A stretch of DNA of 27,142 nt from CAIMDX01 sp041652155 (GTDB lineage Bacteria; Patescibacteriota; Minisyncoccia; Minisyncoccales; JAQTVQ01), in the NCBI GenBank assembly GCA_041652155.1, contig JBAZHV010000013.1, positions 1-27,142 of the forward strand. Reading direction: 5' to 3'. Under the pieces are notes generated by a model. The model ran no database searches, had not been told where the DNA came from, and worked only from the letters and a program-made list of their open reading frames with translations. Of the stretch, positions 13,301 through 20,873 are shown piece by piece. The translations under genes and the position numbers were made by a program. Numbering within the stretch: the first letter of the stretch is position 1; every line of letters starts with the position of its first letter.

Positions 13301-15566
13301 CATAGGCAATGGTGCCGCCAGAAACAGCACCGATGATTGCGGTGCCGTAACCGCTTCCGTAGTTCTCATTGTAAACGACTACGAAATGAGTGGAGTCCAA
13401 AGGAGCAACAGATGGTTCATTAACCGTTGTCGAACTGAAAACATATTCCAAACCGAAAGAAATGACGTTGCCGCCGGACACGGTACCGATTACGGCTGTG
13501 CCGTAGTTGCTGTTCCCGACATCGGTATAGGCCACCACGAAATTGGCAGAGTCTAAAGAATAAACAGAAGTTGAAAAAGTGTCGCCCGCGTTAAAGACAT
13601 ACTCCGAACCATAAGTAGTCGAAGCGCCGGACAAAGTGCCGATAATGGCAATGCCATAATTGTAGCGCCCGGAATCTTTATAGGCCACTACGAAATGAGT
13701 GGCGTCCAAGCGGGCAACGGAAACAGAGTTAACCACCCCGGAATTGATAGTGTATTCTGAACCGTAGACAACAGCCGTACCCGAGACGGTGCCGACAATA
13801 TCAGTTCCAAGGCCGCTGTTCCCGGAATCCGCGTAGAGCACCGCGAAATGAGTGGCGTCCAGATAAGAAACGGAAATGGCCGCAGATGCCGCCGCATTAA
13901 AAACATATTCCGAGCCGAAAGTAATAACATTGCCGCCGGAAATAGTGCCAACAGCAGAGGTGCCGTAACTGCTGTTGCCATTATCGGTATAGCTAACCAC
14001 TATGCTGGTACTACTCAAAGGAGAGACAGATATCGTCCCTTGAGTAAATCCATTATTAAAAATATATTTAGAACCGTAAGTGATCGTATTTCCGGACACG
14101 GTGCCAATAAGAGCAGTTCCATTATATGCGCCCGTCGTCGAGTAAGCCACTACGAAACGGGTGGAGTCTATGAGAGCAGCGGACTCCCGAAAAATATATG
14201 AGGATTCGAAACTATACGATGACCCGAAAGTGATCGTACTGCCAGAGACGGTGCCGACGACGGCAGTGCCGCCGCTTGATGATTCGGAAATAATTACGAA
14301 ACGGGTGGAGTCCAAAGCAAAGACAAAACCAGTTGCCGAGGCGTATTCCGATCCGTAAGTAATTGTTGAACCGGAGATGGTCCCAACCCTCGAAAAACCG
14401 CTGTCATAAGTCACTACGAAATGGGTGGAGTCCAAGGCGGAGACACTGGGAAAAATAAAATAGTTCGAACTGAAGACATATTCCGAACCGAAAGTGATGA
14501 CATTGCCAGAAATGGTGCCGATACTGGCTCCGCTGTGATAACCTACGGATTCAGAATAAACGACGACAAAATGGGTAGGGTCCAAAAGAGAAAGAGAGAC
14601 GTTGGGGAGATATCCGCCTGGAGCAAAAAGATATTCCGCGGCATAAGAGATCGTGCTTCCGGAAAGAGTGCCGATAACGGCTGTCCCGCCTTTTGCCGCG
14701 CTATAGACAGCAACGAAATGAGTGCTGTCTAAACGGAGAATAGCGCCATTGGCACTAGCAGTTGATGCATTAAAAACAGTTTCGGGACTATAAGAAACGG
14801 AGGGGTCTATACTGATAGGATAAGCAAGGTTCGGCAGATCACCGTTAAGCTTCAATGACAAAACATTGTTTTTCATCTCATAGGAGCATAGGTCTTTATG
14901 GACTGAACCGTTGGCTTCGATGATATAGGGGGCTTTGACGGTGTATAAAAGTTTTGTTTTTTCCGACTTTGCCTGGATCTCTTGGAGCAAGGCGGGGTCA
15001 TTCGACTTGACGCTGTCCTGCCAAAACTTTTCCGAACCGTAAATCCCTATCTCTCCGTCCGCTCCCTGCTTCGCTTCTAAAGTATCGCTGGAATCTATCT
15101 GCCAGGATAAAGAAAAATCGCTTTTTGGTTTTTTAAAAAAGATGACATCGTTTTTAAGCTCTTTTTCGATAGGGCTGTAAACGACCACAAAATCAGAAAA
15201 ATAATAGATGATGCGATCACCCCTCTTTTCCATTTTTTGAGGAGTATTCTGGGAGGGGAAATTTAGTTTCAAAGGAATGGCGCTATCGCCTCTTTGGAAG
15301 GTGATGCCTCCAAGAGAAAAACTTGCAGTGTAAGGCGCGAAAAGGTCTGCCTGGGAAACTTTGTAAGAACCGTTCTCTTCGCTCCACTTCAAATTTTGGG
15401 GAGCCGTGCGCTGAAAAATAGCTAAGGCGTTATTCAAATCGGCTTCTTTTTTTGCTTGGATGCTATGAGTTACAAAAAGAAACAAAAACGCCCCCAAGGC
15501 CAGAACCAGAACGGAGAAAACGCCGCATAGGATTATTTTTTTATACTTCGCTGAAAATTTTTGCAT
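10305..15566 (-). CDS. Giant secreted repeat protein, probable surface adhesin
   Basis: A 1753-residue protein. The N-terminal hydrophobic segment (11-33) is a signal or anchor. Residues about 40-260 form a globular domain ending in a YPISIDPS-type motif. Then come about 21 repeats of about 49 residues (about 262-1310), each of the form LDSTHFVVAY, a D-rich/G-rich loop, GTAVIGTVSGS and a YGSEYVFN-like strand. They suggest beta-propeller or beta-solenoid folding. Four GWAW.ENVGWISF-type repeats follow (about 1320-1451), a motif common in Parcubacteria surface proteins. An FN3-like and a PKD-like region with many cysteines close the protein, which ends LPVWKEQTPF with no LPXTG signal. Repeat units differ at the DNA level, so the expansion is old. 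Role in attachment is inferred. Confidence 0.85.
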   Translation of the reverse strand: MQKFSAKYKKIILCGVFSVLVLALGAFLFLFVTHSIQAKKEADLNNALAIFQRTAPQNLKWSEENGSYKVSQADLFAPYTASFSLGGITFQRGDSAIPLKLNFPSQNTPQKMEKRGDRIIYYFSDFVVVYSPIEKELKNDVIFFKKPKSDFSLSWQIDSSDTLEAKQGADGEIGIYGSEKFWQDSVKSNDPALLQEIQAKSEKTKLLYTVKAPYIIEANGSVHKDLCSYEMKNNVLSLKLNGDLPNLAYPISIDPSVSYSPETVFNASTASANGAILRLDSTHFVAVYSAAKGGTAVIGTLSGSTISYAAEYLFAPGGYLPNVSLSLLDPTHFVVVYSESVGYHSGASIGTISGNVITFGSEYVFSSNYFIFPSVSALDSTHFVVTYDSGFSRVGTISGSTITYGSEYASATGFVFALDSTRFVIISESSSGGTAVVGTVSGSTITFGSSYSFESSYIFRESAALIDSTRFVVAYSTTGAYNGTALIGTVSGNTITYGSKYIFNNGFTQGTISVSPLSSTSIVVSYTDNGNSSYGTSAVGTISGGNVITFGSEYVFNAAASAAISVSYLDATHFAVLYADSGNSGLGTDIVGTVSGTAVVYGSEYTINSGVVNSVSVARLDATHFVVAYKDSGRYNYGIAIIGTLSGASTTYGSEYVFNAGDTFSTSVYSLDSANFVVAYTDVGNSNYGTAVIGTVSGGNVISFGLEYVFSSTTVNEPSVAPLDSTHFVVVYNENYGSGYGTAIIGAVSGGTIAYGSKYVFNPAATGNTNVSSLSSTRFVVAYRDSTSGNGTAIIGTVSGTTISFGSQYVYNNTGGYISVYNDVVALDSTHFVVAFKDGGNSGYGTAMIGTVSGSAITYGSKYVFNPADNYYVTVSSLSSSQFVVSYHDCSPGYGRAIVGTVSGSDISYYTEGTFNTGAVEYVSVAALDSTHFAIGYRDSSNANQGASVIGTVVPYDSAYVFNPASTGYVSIARIDSTHFVAAYSDAGNSYYGTAVIGTVSGSTVTYGSEYVFYQLRNDYSYVSVSLLDSTHFVVAYVNSSILGAAVIGTVSGSAISFGSEYLFNPASTCYVSVSTLDSTHFVIAYNDNWTTGSAIIGAVSGNVISYGSEYVFNATNTNYISVSYLDSAHFVIAYQYPSNEDGVAVAGTISSGNVISYGSPNVFNAGVFGTYSWNGAAHMSVASIDPSHFVIAYVDWGSPSKAIVGTVSSGNITYGLEYPFSSSTAYEISTSMLDSTHFAIAYEDFGNSSWGTTIVGAISGTSISFEPSYVFSPNSSTNPSVASLDATHFVVGYKDISGYGAAVIGTLAEESAVACADHNMAGWAWSENVGWISFSCKNIGTAVNDYGIDMNEETGLISGYAWSEYAGWISFNSSDLSGCPSGTCEAGMSLTTYAVSGWAKALAAGDGWDGWIRLSGTASDSSPYGVSLNNLAKEFTGWAWGDTNMGWISFNCANRSSCGTSNYKVTTTLSFASPPTITNLISPDQISANYCSCYFDGETLREDGNNSSPFVIWRYDDPGSYPLKSYQLRVSATNDVNAASPVIDVLAEGRNESSGTDVSFPVPVKISPSAGQLAYNTTYYWWVKACNQADACTSDWVAGPSFSTPSKHYPMVKLAWDKLALMINEDVQFCSTANVSDPEDPCYPVCWKGTGSPVVSPDGSDWACSVCFDSFNNYQACQDTSATYNWYFPGTEGTDYSFQASTTVSSPNPQIRFLTPEKDRIFKLKVTGSDCGGSATGDVVLPLPVWKEQTPF

Positions 15567-15587
15567 ATTTTAAAATATTTTTCTGAA

Positions 15588-15689
15588 CTATTCAGGCTGT
15601 AACTCTGCGAACACGCTTGTCTCAATTAAATAATAGCCTATAATCACTAAACATAGAATAGATAATATACTTGCTCTGTTTCTTGACAT
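15588..15689 (-). CDS. Small 33-residue signal-peptide-like ORF
   Basis: It begins MSRNRASILSILCLVIIGYY and ends AELQPE. It has a basic n-region, a hydrophobic core of about 18 residues and a probable signal-peptidase site after VFA, leaving only a few residues. It ends 21 bases before the ATG of the giant gene and lies on the same strand, so it may be a translated leader or small membrane protein. Alternatively it is the surviving signal peptide of a deleted secreted-protein gene. It has no recognised family. Confidence 0.4.
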   Translation of the reverse strand: MSRNRASILSILCLVIIGYYLIETSVFAELQPE

Positions 15690-15727
15690 CTTAATGCTAT
15701 TTGCTATCATTTAGATACAATCATCAC

Positions 15728-15770
15728 AAAAAGGCTCTCTTAGGGGAAATCCCTGCGAGGCCTTTTTTTT
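15728..15770. terminator. Bidirectional terminator between surface protein genes
   Basis: AAAAAGGC and GCCTTTTT close a stem containing CTC/GAG and AGGG/CCCT. T8 follows on the plus strand and T5 on the minus strand. It would stop leftward transcription coming from the 1023-residue protein gene. Confidence 0.75.
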
Positions 15771-15788
15771 ATACTCCAAATTATTTTT

Positions 15789-15819
15789 AAATCTGCAGAG
15801 ATTAGATCTCTGCAGATTT
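15789..15819. repeat. Hairpin repeat beside NYN remnant (copy 1)
   Basis: AAATCTGCAGAGAT, TAG, ATCTCTGCAGATTT: perfect 14-bp arms. A related hairpin with the same GCAGAGAT core lies at 16049-16073. The copy touches the stop codon of the NYN remnant. Confidence 0.85.
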
Positions 15820-15998
15820 ATCTTGTTAAAGAATAAAAGTCTCCGTCGCTGGAAACGATAATCGCTTTTTCGTAATTCTGAAATTCGATCATTGCCTGCA
15901 AAACCAAGTCAGCATCAGCCAAGATTCTTTACTCCCAGATTCAAATTCTGGCTGTCGATAAACGCGTAGTTGCTTTACTTCTTTGAATTGTTGGCCAT
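15818..15998 (-). pseudogene. Decayed NYN-domain (LabA/DUF88-like) gene
   Basis: Reading from an ATG at 15998 gives MANNSKK, then an in-frame TAA, then SNYAFIDSQNLNLGVKNLG, the typical NYN/PIN-like start with its metal-binding Asp. A junction near 15918 shifts frame and removes the middle of the domain. The sequence resumes as ADADLVLQAMIEFQNYEKAI and IVSSDGDFYSLTR, the conserved DAD and SSDGDF motifs. The remnant is thus broken by a nonsense codon, an internal deletion with a frameshift, and a truncated 3' end at a hairpin repeat. Intact members are about twice as long or more and are predicted nucleases. Confidence 0.8.
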
Positions 15999-16048
15999 AA
16001 TTAGTATTCCACAGACGGACGGTTTGTTGCACTCTTGCGATATTTTGG

Positions 16049-16073
16049 CTTGCAGAGATCTAATCTCTGCAAG
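16049..16073. repeat. Hairpin repeat beside NYN remnant (copy 2)
   Basis: CTTGCAGAGAT, CTA, ATCTCTGCAAG: perfect 11-bp arms. It shares the GCAGAGAT core with copy 1 and lies upstream of the NYN remnant, so the two bracket it. Confidence 0.85.
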
Positions 16074-16077
16074 ATTG

Positions 16078-16098
16078 ACGCCCCCAAGGCCAGAACCA
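16078..16098 (-). repeat. 21-bp copy of giant-gene signal-peptide DNA
   Basis: The 21 bases are identical to 15488-15508, which encode VLALGA in the hydrophobic N-terminus of the giant protein. No open frame continues around this second copy. It is probably a relic of a duplicated surface-protein gene start. Confidence 0.6.
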
Positions 16099-16187
16099 AA
16101 CAGTCAAAAGGAAAGGAAAAGATAAGATAATTTTTCGGGAATTTTTCGGGAGAATGTTGCAGACATAGAGAAGATCGAAACTCGGGC

Positions 16188-19100
16188 TTATTTTATTTTG
16201 GATTTGAGTTGCTCTATCTCCGCTTTGAGATATTCTATTTCTTTTTGTTGTTCTTGAATCGCTTTGATCGTATAAAGAGGCAGAGCAGATAGATTTGTAT
16301 CGAGATATTCCGTTCCGTTGATCGTTGTCGTTCCTACCATTTCGGGGAAAATATTGCGCAAATCCTGGGCTATAAGACCGGTAACCCGCCTCTCTCTCGT
16401 TGCTTCGTCATAACCAGTGAGGGCGTTGTAGTTGAAAGTAGACGGCCTAATTTGCATCAACCTGTCCAGATAACCATCGGAAAGAGATTCAATATTGGTT
16501 TTGAGGCGGGAATCAGAATAGTTGGTAAAAGCGGTGTAACCGTTGGCGGCTGGCTGGCCATTGACGGTTAGCTTATAGCCGGGGCTCCCCGTCCCGATAC
16601 CGACGTTGCCACCGTCTCTTTGAAAGACCAAATTACCACCTGCTGTCTCACCATTAGTAATCCAGGTTTGAAGAAGCGAATACCCATTTGCACCGACAGC
16701 CGTCCCAGCGATTTTCAAATTAGAATGAATATTATCGCCAATCATCAAGGCATATTTATCTGTGTTTGTGTAGACGCTCAAAGGTTGCCCCGGCGTTGTC
16801 GTCCCGATCCCGACGTTGCCGAGGTAATCAATAGTCATCCTTTCTGTCGGAGTAACCACGCCGCCTACCGCCACTGCGGCATCGGCATCCGTAAAGAAAT
16901 GGAGACTTCCGCCTGTTCCGGTATAAGCATTAATTCGGATAGCCGCTCTTCCCTGCGAAGCGGCTGCGCTCGATAAATATCCGTCGGCGGTCGCTGTCGT
17001 ACCCTTCATTCCTGTAGCAAGAACTATATCTCCTGATCCGTAAGTTGTCCAAATATTAGCATAGTTTCCGGCGGTTCCTCCCCACGATAACGCACGACCG
17101 CCGGTGGCAGTACCCAAATCTAAAGCTCCTGCCGGCACCGTCGTCCCTATCCCGATATTTCCGCCGCTGGACGCGAACAATACTTCCGAAGATCCTCCAT
17201 TTCCTTGTATTTGCAAGGCGGCTCTCGTGTTGTCGCTGTCTTGGTCCACTATTAAAACATCAGGGCTGGCGCCTGTCCCGGTGGATGTAAACCTGGCCAC
17301 ATTCGGAACAGTTCTTATGACATCCAATGCATACACTGGCGCTGATCTTCCCATGCCGATACCGACGTTACCCCAATTGAATAACACTCCATTACTGCCA
17401 TAGAAAGAGTAATTACTCGCTCCTCCGCTCGCGTGCGAATATATGCCATAGTTATTCCCGCCGGCGTGGGTATCGCTCGAATAGAATATCCCTCCGTAAG
17501 CTCCGGCCGTATCGCCGGTGGCGGCCACTGACCCTCTGCCGTATATACCAGTCGCAGATGTAGAGCCGTAAGTCGTACCCTTTCCGTAGGCGCCGATCGT
17601 AACATAAGTGGCTCCCGTGGACGGAGTAACGGCTACTCCCCGCAATCCATAGTTCTCGTTGGAGCTGTAATTGGCATAGCCGTATCCTCCCACATTGATC
17701 CCTCCCGAGTGGGTGGAGTCGGCATAGAAGTATCCTCCGTAAGCTCCGGCCGTATCGGCGCTGGCGGCGACATATCCGGCTCCTTCTATTCCTTTGCCTG
17801 AATAGGCCCCCGATGCTTTGCCTATGCCCAAGATACCGGAAGCGTTTTTAGTACCGTCCGATAGAGCTTCTCCGGCTATGCCTAACAGGGCGCCCGTTGC
17901 CGAGCCGGCTACTCCTTTGCTGCTGATCATTGCCGCATAGGGATAATTGGCCGAGTTGGCGGTAGAGCCGAACATGGGCTGCCAGGAAGTGGTGCTTGGA
18001 ACGAGAGTGGTGCCGGACTGGGTCCAGTAGTTTGTCCCGCCGCCCCCGACAGGGCTGCCGTTGACGGTCAAATTTCCTACGACATTAACATTCGCATTTA
18101 TCGCTAATGTTTGATTCACTGGATTGGCGTCAAATGTTCCGTACATCAGGGCTTTGGATTTGTCATTAACGCTGCTTCCACGGTCCTGATTGTCTATATA
18201 GAAAGCGTTGGAGCCGGTTTCGTAACGGCCCGCGGAATATCCAAGGGCCACGTTGTTGTTGCCCGTGGCATTGGCTAAGAGAGAATAACTCCCCAGCGCG
18301 GAGTTGTAGCTGCCGGTGGAGTTGGAGTTGAGAGAACCAGACCCTACTGCGGAGTTCTGAGCGCCTGAGGTGTTGTAGTAGAGGGACTCACGCCCCAGCG
18401 CGGAGTTGTAATTGCCTTCGGCGTTGGAGAAAAGGGATCGATACCCCAGCGCGGAGTTGCTGCCGCCGGTGGTGTTGGAATAAAGCGACCCAGACCCTAC
18501 TGCGGAGTTAAGATTGCCGGTGGAGTTGGAGTAGAGAGAATAATATCCCATTGCAGAGTTGTCATGACCGATGGAGTTGGAGTAGAGAGAATAACTCCCC
18601 AGCGCGGAGTTGTAACTTCCAGTGGAGTTAGAGCGGAGGGATTGATACCCCATCGCGGAGTTGCTGCCGCCCGTGGTGTTGGAGAAGAGGGAAGAACCCC
18701 CCAGCGCGGAGTTGTAATTGCCGGTGTTGGAGTAGAGGGAGAAAGCCCCCAGCGCGGAGTTGCTGCCGCCGGTGGTGTTGGTGTAGAGGGATTGATATCC
18801 CACCGCGGAGTTCTGAAGGCCCGAGGTGTTGGAGTAGAGGGATTGATATCCCACCGCGGAGTTGCTATTACCAGTATTCACATTGCCCGCTTGATAGCCT
18901 AAAAACGTTCCGTAAGTGGAACTTGGGAAATTGATCAGGTCTTTGACTTGGAGAGTATTTGTCGGAGTGGTTATGCCTGTGCCTATCCCCACGCTCCCTG
19001 CCAGGATGGTTTGTCCGGCCGGGTTGACGTAGTAGGCGGCATCGTTGCCGTCGTAGAAGATCGGGGCGGTGAAGTTTCCTTGGACGGTCAGAGCTCCGGC

Positions 19101-19259
19101 CTTGGTTTGTCCGGTGGAGCTGACGTTGACGGGAGCGGAAACATTTCCCGATGGCGGCGCGCCTGCGGGCTCTGTCCAGGCAAAAGCAAAATTAACGGCA
19201 AGGCTCATTGTTATGACGCCGACCGAGAGAAGAATTGGTTTTAGGCTTTTGCTGGTCAT
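16188..19259 (-). CDS. Secreted head-repeat protein with C-terminal S74 chaperone
   Basis: A 1023-residue protein. The signal peptide (1-27) ends AFA before WTEPAG. After about 100 residues come 12-13 repeats of 17-18 residues (about 131-360) of the form NSALGYxSLYSNTTG, like YadA/tail-fibre head repeats. A central region follows with several NVGIGTTTPG-type motifs. The C-terminus is a Peptidase_S74 intramolecular chaperone starting SDSRLKTNIE. Ser915 and Lys920 match the Ser-Lys dyad that lets endosialidase tailspikes release this domain after trimer assembly. A C-terminal coiled coil (about 1005-1023) follows. The protein is probably a trimeric surface fibre. It is preceded at 48 bp by a small membrane protein gene, probably in one operon. 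Confidence 0.9.
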   Translation of the reverse strand: MTSKSLKPILLSVGVITMSLAVNFAFAWTEPAGAPPSGNVSAPVNVSSTGQTKAGALTVQGNFTAPIFYDGNDAAYYVNPAGQTILAGSVGIGTGITTPTNTLQVKDLINFPSSTYGTFLGYQAGNVNTGNSNSAVGYQSLYSNTSGLQNSAVGYQSLYTNTTGGSNSALGAFSLYSNTGNYNSALGGSSLFSNTTGGSNSAMGYQSLRSNSTGSYNSALGSYSLYSNSIGHDNSAMGYYSLYSNSTGNLNSAVGSGSLYSNTTGGSNSALGYRSLFSNAEGNYNSALGRESLYYNTSGAQNSAVGSGSLNSNSTGSYNSALGSYSLLANATGNNNVALGYSAGRYETGSNAFYIDNQDRGSSVNDKSKALMYGTFDANPVNQTLAINANVNVVGNLTVNGSPVGGGGTNYWTQSGTTLVPSTTSWQPMFGSTANSANYPYAAMISSKGVAGSATGALLGIAGEALSDGTKNASGILGIGKASGAYSGKGIEGAGYVAASADTAGAYGGYFYADSTHSGGINVGGYGYANYSSNENYGLRGVAVTPSTGATYVTIGAYGKGTTYGSTSATGIYGRGSVAATGDTAGAYGGIFYSSDTHAGGNNYGIYSHASGGASNYSFYGSNGVLFNWGNVGIGMGRSAPVYALDVIRTVPNVARFTSTGTGASPDVLIVDQDSDNTRAALQIQGNGGSSEVLFASSGGNIGIGTTVPAGALDLGTATGGRALSWGGTAGNYANIWTTYGSGDIVLATGMKGTTATADGYLSSAAASQGRAAIRINAYTGTGGSLHFFTDADAAVAVGGVVTPTERMTIDYLGNVGIGTTTPGQPLSVYTNTDKYALMIGDNIHSNLKIAGTAVGANGYSLLQTWITNGETAGGNLVFQRDGGNVGIGTGSPGYKLTVNGQPAANGYTAFTNYSDSRLKTNIESLSDGYLDRLMQIRPSTFNYNALTGYDEATRERRVTGLIAQDLRNIFPEMVGTTTINGTEYLDTNLSALPLYTIKAIQEQQKEIEYLKAEIEQLKSKIK

Positions 19260-19307
19260 TTTGCTAAAACAGAAATGCGGTTAACTCTATTTTTAGAACG
19301 GTGTTTG

Positions 19308-19886
19308 CTAAATTTTGTTGATATAGTTGGCGGTGAATTCCGTCTTGCCGCGAATGTTCTGATCCGACTCCACTAAAATTTTATCGCCGGCAACAAGATG
19401 TTTCAATCCGTCCATACCGGTATATCTGACCTTATTGTTCTTTTCAAAGGTTACTGTGGTCTCGCTGAATTTTATCACGATCTGCCTTTCCTTCTGGTCC
19501 TCGAAATTGGAACCGTTGCCGGTGATGGTTATTCCGTCTTTCTCGACGGTAACAACCGTGCCTTGAGTATTAAAGATGGTTGCGGGCATCGAAGTGTTGG
19601 GAGGAATGACAGGATTGGAAATGGCTTCGGGATTTACTTCCGCCAAAGCCTGTTCGGGGGTCTGGCCTTCCTTCGTTTCCAACTGTCCTGTTTCCCCTGC
19701 TTTCATCTGCTCGCTTATTTGCGCTTCGGTCAATTGCTGGGAAACCTCGTTTTCAAAACAATTTGTTTGCACCGGTTTCGGGGCGAAGATCAAATAAGCA
19801 ACCAAGCCGATATTTACCGCCACCGACACGATCACTACTTCCGTTAGAACGGCGACTGGTTTTTTGAGATCCGAAGCTGTCAACAT
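19308..19886 (-). CDS. Small membrane-anchored protein of unknown function
   Basis: A 192-residue protein. There is a short cytoplasmic N-terminus, one transmembrane helix (about 16-36, VVIVSVAVNIGLVAYLIF), and a polar linker rich in E, Q and P (about 45-100). The C-terminal domain (about 103-190) is rich in beta strands (GTVVTVEKDGITITGNGS, later HLVAGDKILVESDQNIRG) and resembles small beta-barrel domains such as DUF5666. That assignment is tentative. It precedes the S74-type fibre gene by 48 bp on the same strand, so it may help export or anchor that protein. Confidence 0.75.
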   Translation of the reverse strand: MLTASDLKKPVAVLTEVVIVSVAVNIGLVAYLIFAPKPVQTNCFENEVSQQLTEAQISEQMKAGETGQLETKEGQTPEQALAEVNPEAISNPVIPPNTSMPATIFNTQGTVVTVEKDGITITGNGSNFEDQKERQIVIKFSETTVTFEKNNKVRYTGMDGLKHLVAGDKILVESDQNIRGKTEFTANYINKI

Positions 19887-20024
19887 ATTTTTAAAATTAT
19901 TAGCGGCGGAAAATAATTAAAAAATTCCCGCCAGATTTTTATTAATATAATTTTTCTATTTTATTTTAGCAGACGCAAGATATAAGGCAACGTGTCAAAC
20001 TGTGGATAACCGAAATTAATTTTC

Positions 20025-20119
20025 AATTTACAATTTTTAATTTTCAATCAAATTCCAATGTCCCAATGTTTCAAACATTGAAAATTGAAACATTCATTGA
20101 AAATTAAAAATTGTAAATT
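20025..20119. repeat. 24-bp perfect inverted repeat, MITE-like
   Basis: Left arm 20025-20048 and right arm 20096-20119 are exact complements (outer word AATTTACAATTTTTAA). The 47-bp interior holds a smaller hairpin (CAATGTTT/AAACATTG). It is very AT-rich and lies between clpP and the surface genes, in a 316-bp stretch that carries no gene. Confidence 0.8.
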
Positions 20120-20150
20120 AAAAATTCAAGTTCGTTTTATGCTCAAACTA

Positions 20151-20175
20151 AAAACCGCGGCAGTGCCGCGGTTTT
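20151..20175 (-). terminator. Terminator of clpP
   Basis: AAAACCGCGGC, AGT, GCCGCGGTTTT: an 11-bp perfect stem, 28 nt past the clpP stop, with A and T flanks on both sides. Confidence 0.85.
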
Positions 20176-20202
20176 CATAATCACCTTTTTGATGAAGAAA
20201 AT

Positions 20203-20787
20203 TTACTCTTTAGTCTTTATCACTTCGTCTATCACTCCGTATTCTTTGGCTTCGGCGGCTTCCAGATAAAAATCGCGGTCGGTGTCTTTTTCGATCCGGT
20301 CGATAGGCTGGCCGGTATGCTTGGCCAGTATCTGGTTCATCTTTTCCTTGAGTTTCAATATCTGTTTGGCGGTGATCTCTATTTCGCTGGCCTGTCCGCT
20401 CACTCCTCCTACGACCTGATGCAGCAATATTTCCGCGTTCGGCAAAGCATAACGCTTCCCTTTCTGTCCGGCGGCCAGCAGGGTCCCGGCCATCGAAGCG
20501 GCCATGCCCACGCAAACGGTCGATATCTCCGGCTTAACGTACTGCATCGTGTCGTAAATGGCCAAACCCGCGGTTACCGATCCGCCGGGGCTGTTGATAT
20601 ACAGCTGGATATCCCTCTTGGGATCGTTCGAAGCCAAGAATAACAGCTGGGCGATGATGGAATTGGCATTGTTATCGGTTACGGGACCGGCCAAAAAAAT
20701 GATCCTGTCTTTCAAAAGCCGCGAGTATATGTCATAAGCCCGCTCCCCCGACTGTGTTTTCTCAATAACGGTTGGAATCAAATTCAT
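20203..20787 (-). CDS. clpP: ATP-dependent Clp protease proteolytic subunit
   Basis: 194 residues, the normal mature ClpP length. The catalytic triad is visible: Ser98 in GMAASMAG, His123 in ILLHQ, Asp172 in TDRDF. The INSPGGSVTAGLAIYDTM loop (65-82) forms part of the oxyanion/substrate region. It forms the tetradecameric chamber fed by ClpX or ClpC. The upstream neighbour in the same direction is tig, as in many bacteria, but a four-helix-bundle cassette now separates them. The left arm of that cassette starts 6 nt upstream of the clpP ATG, so the cassette may supply or alter the clpP leader. Confidence 0.96.
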   Translation of the reverse strand: MNLIPTVIEKTQSGERAYDIYSRLLKDRIIFLAGPVTDNNANSIIAQLLFLASNDPKRDIQLYINSPGGSVTAGLAIYDTMQYVKPEISTVCVGMAASMAGTLLAAGQKGKRYALPNAEILLHQVVGGVSGQASEIEITAKQILKLKEKMNQILAKHTGQPIDRIEKDTDRDFYLEAAEAKEYGVIDEVIKTKE

Positions 20788-20792
20788 TCTTG

Positions 20793-20825
20793 AGCTTGTA
20801 GGAATTAGCTTGTAGCTTGTAGGAA
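20793..20825. repeat. Left arm of four-helix-bundle cassette
   Basis: AGCTTGTAGG (20793-20802) starts the arm, then a spacer, then TAGCTTGTAGGA (20813-20824). It is inverted with respect to 21275-21306. The same words occur at 26023-26052, 26152-26181 and 26217-26226. Confidence 0.8.
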
Positions 20826-20873
20826 CTGTTGCCCCTCGGCTAAAAACTAGCTCTTACAAAGTAATTAAAAGTT

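Noticed and set aside
11640..14790. DNA repeats of about 147 bases with many plus-strand open frames
   Set aside because: They are explained by the repeated units of the giant minus-strand protein. The plus-strand frames are short and share no features with real proteins.
18200..18870. Regular repeat of about 51-54 bases resembling a CRISPR array
   Set aside because: The period equals 17-18 codons of the head repeats in the S74 fibre gene, and the variation falls in codon positions. There are no unique spacers and no cas genes.
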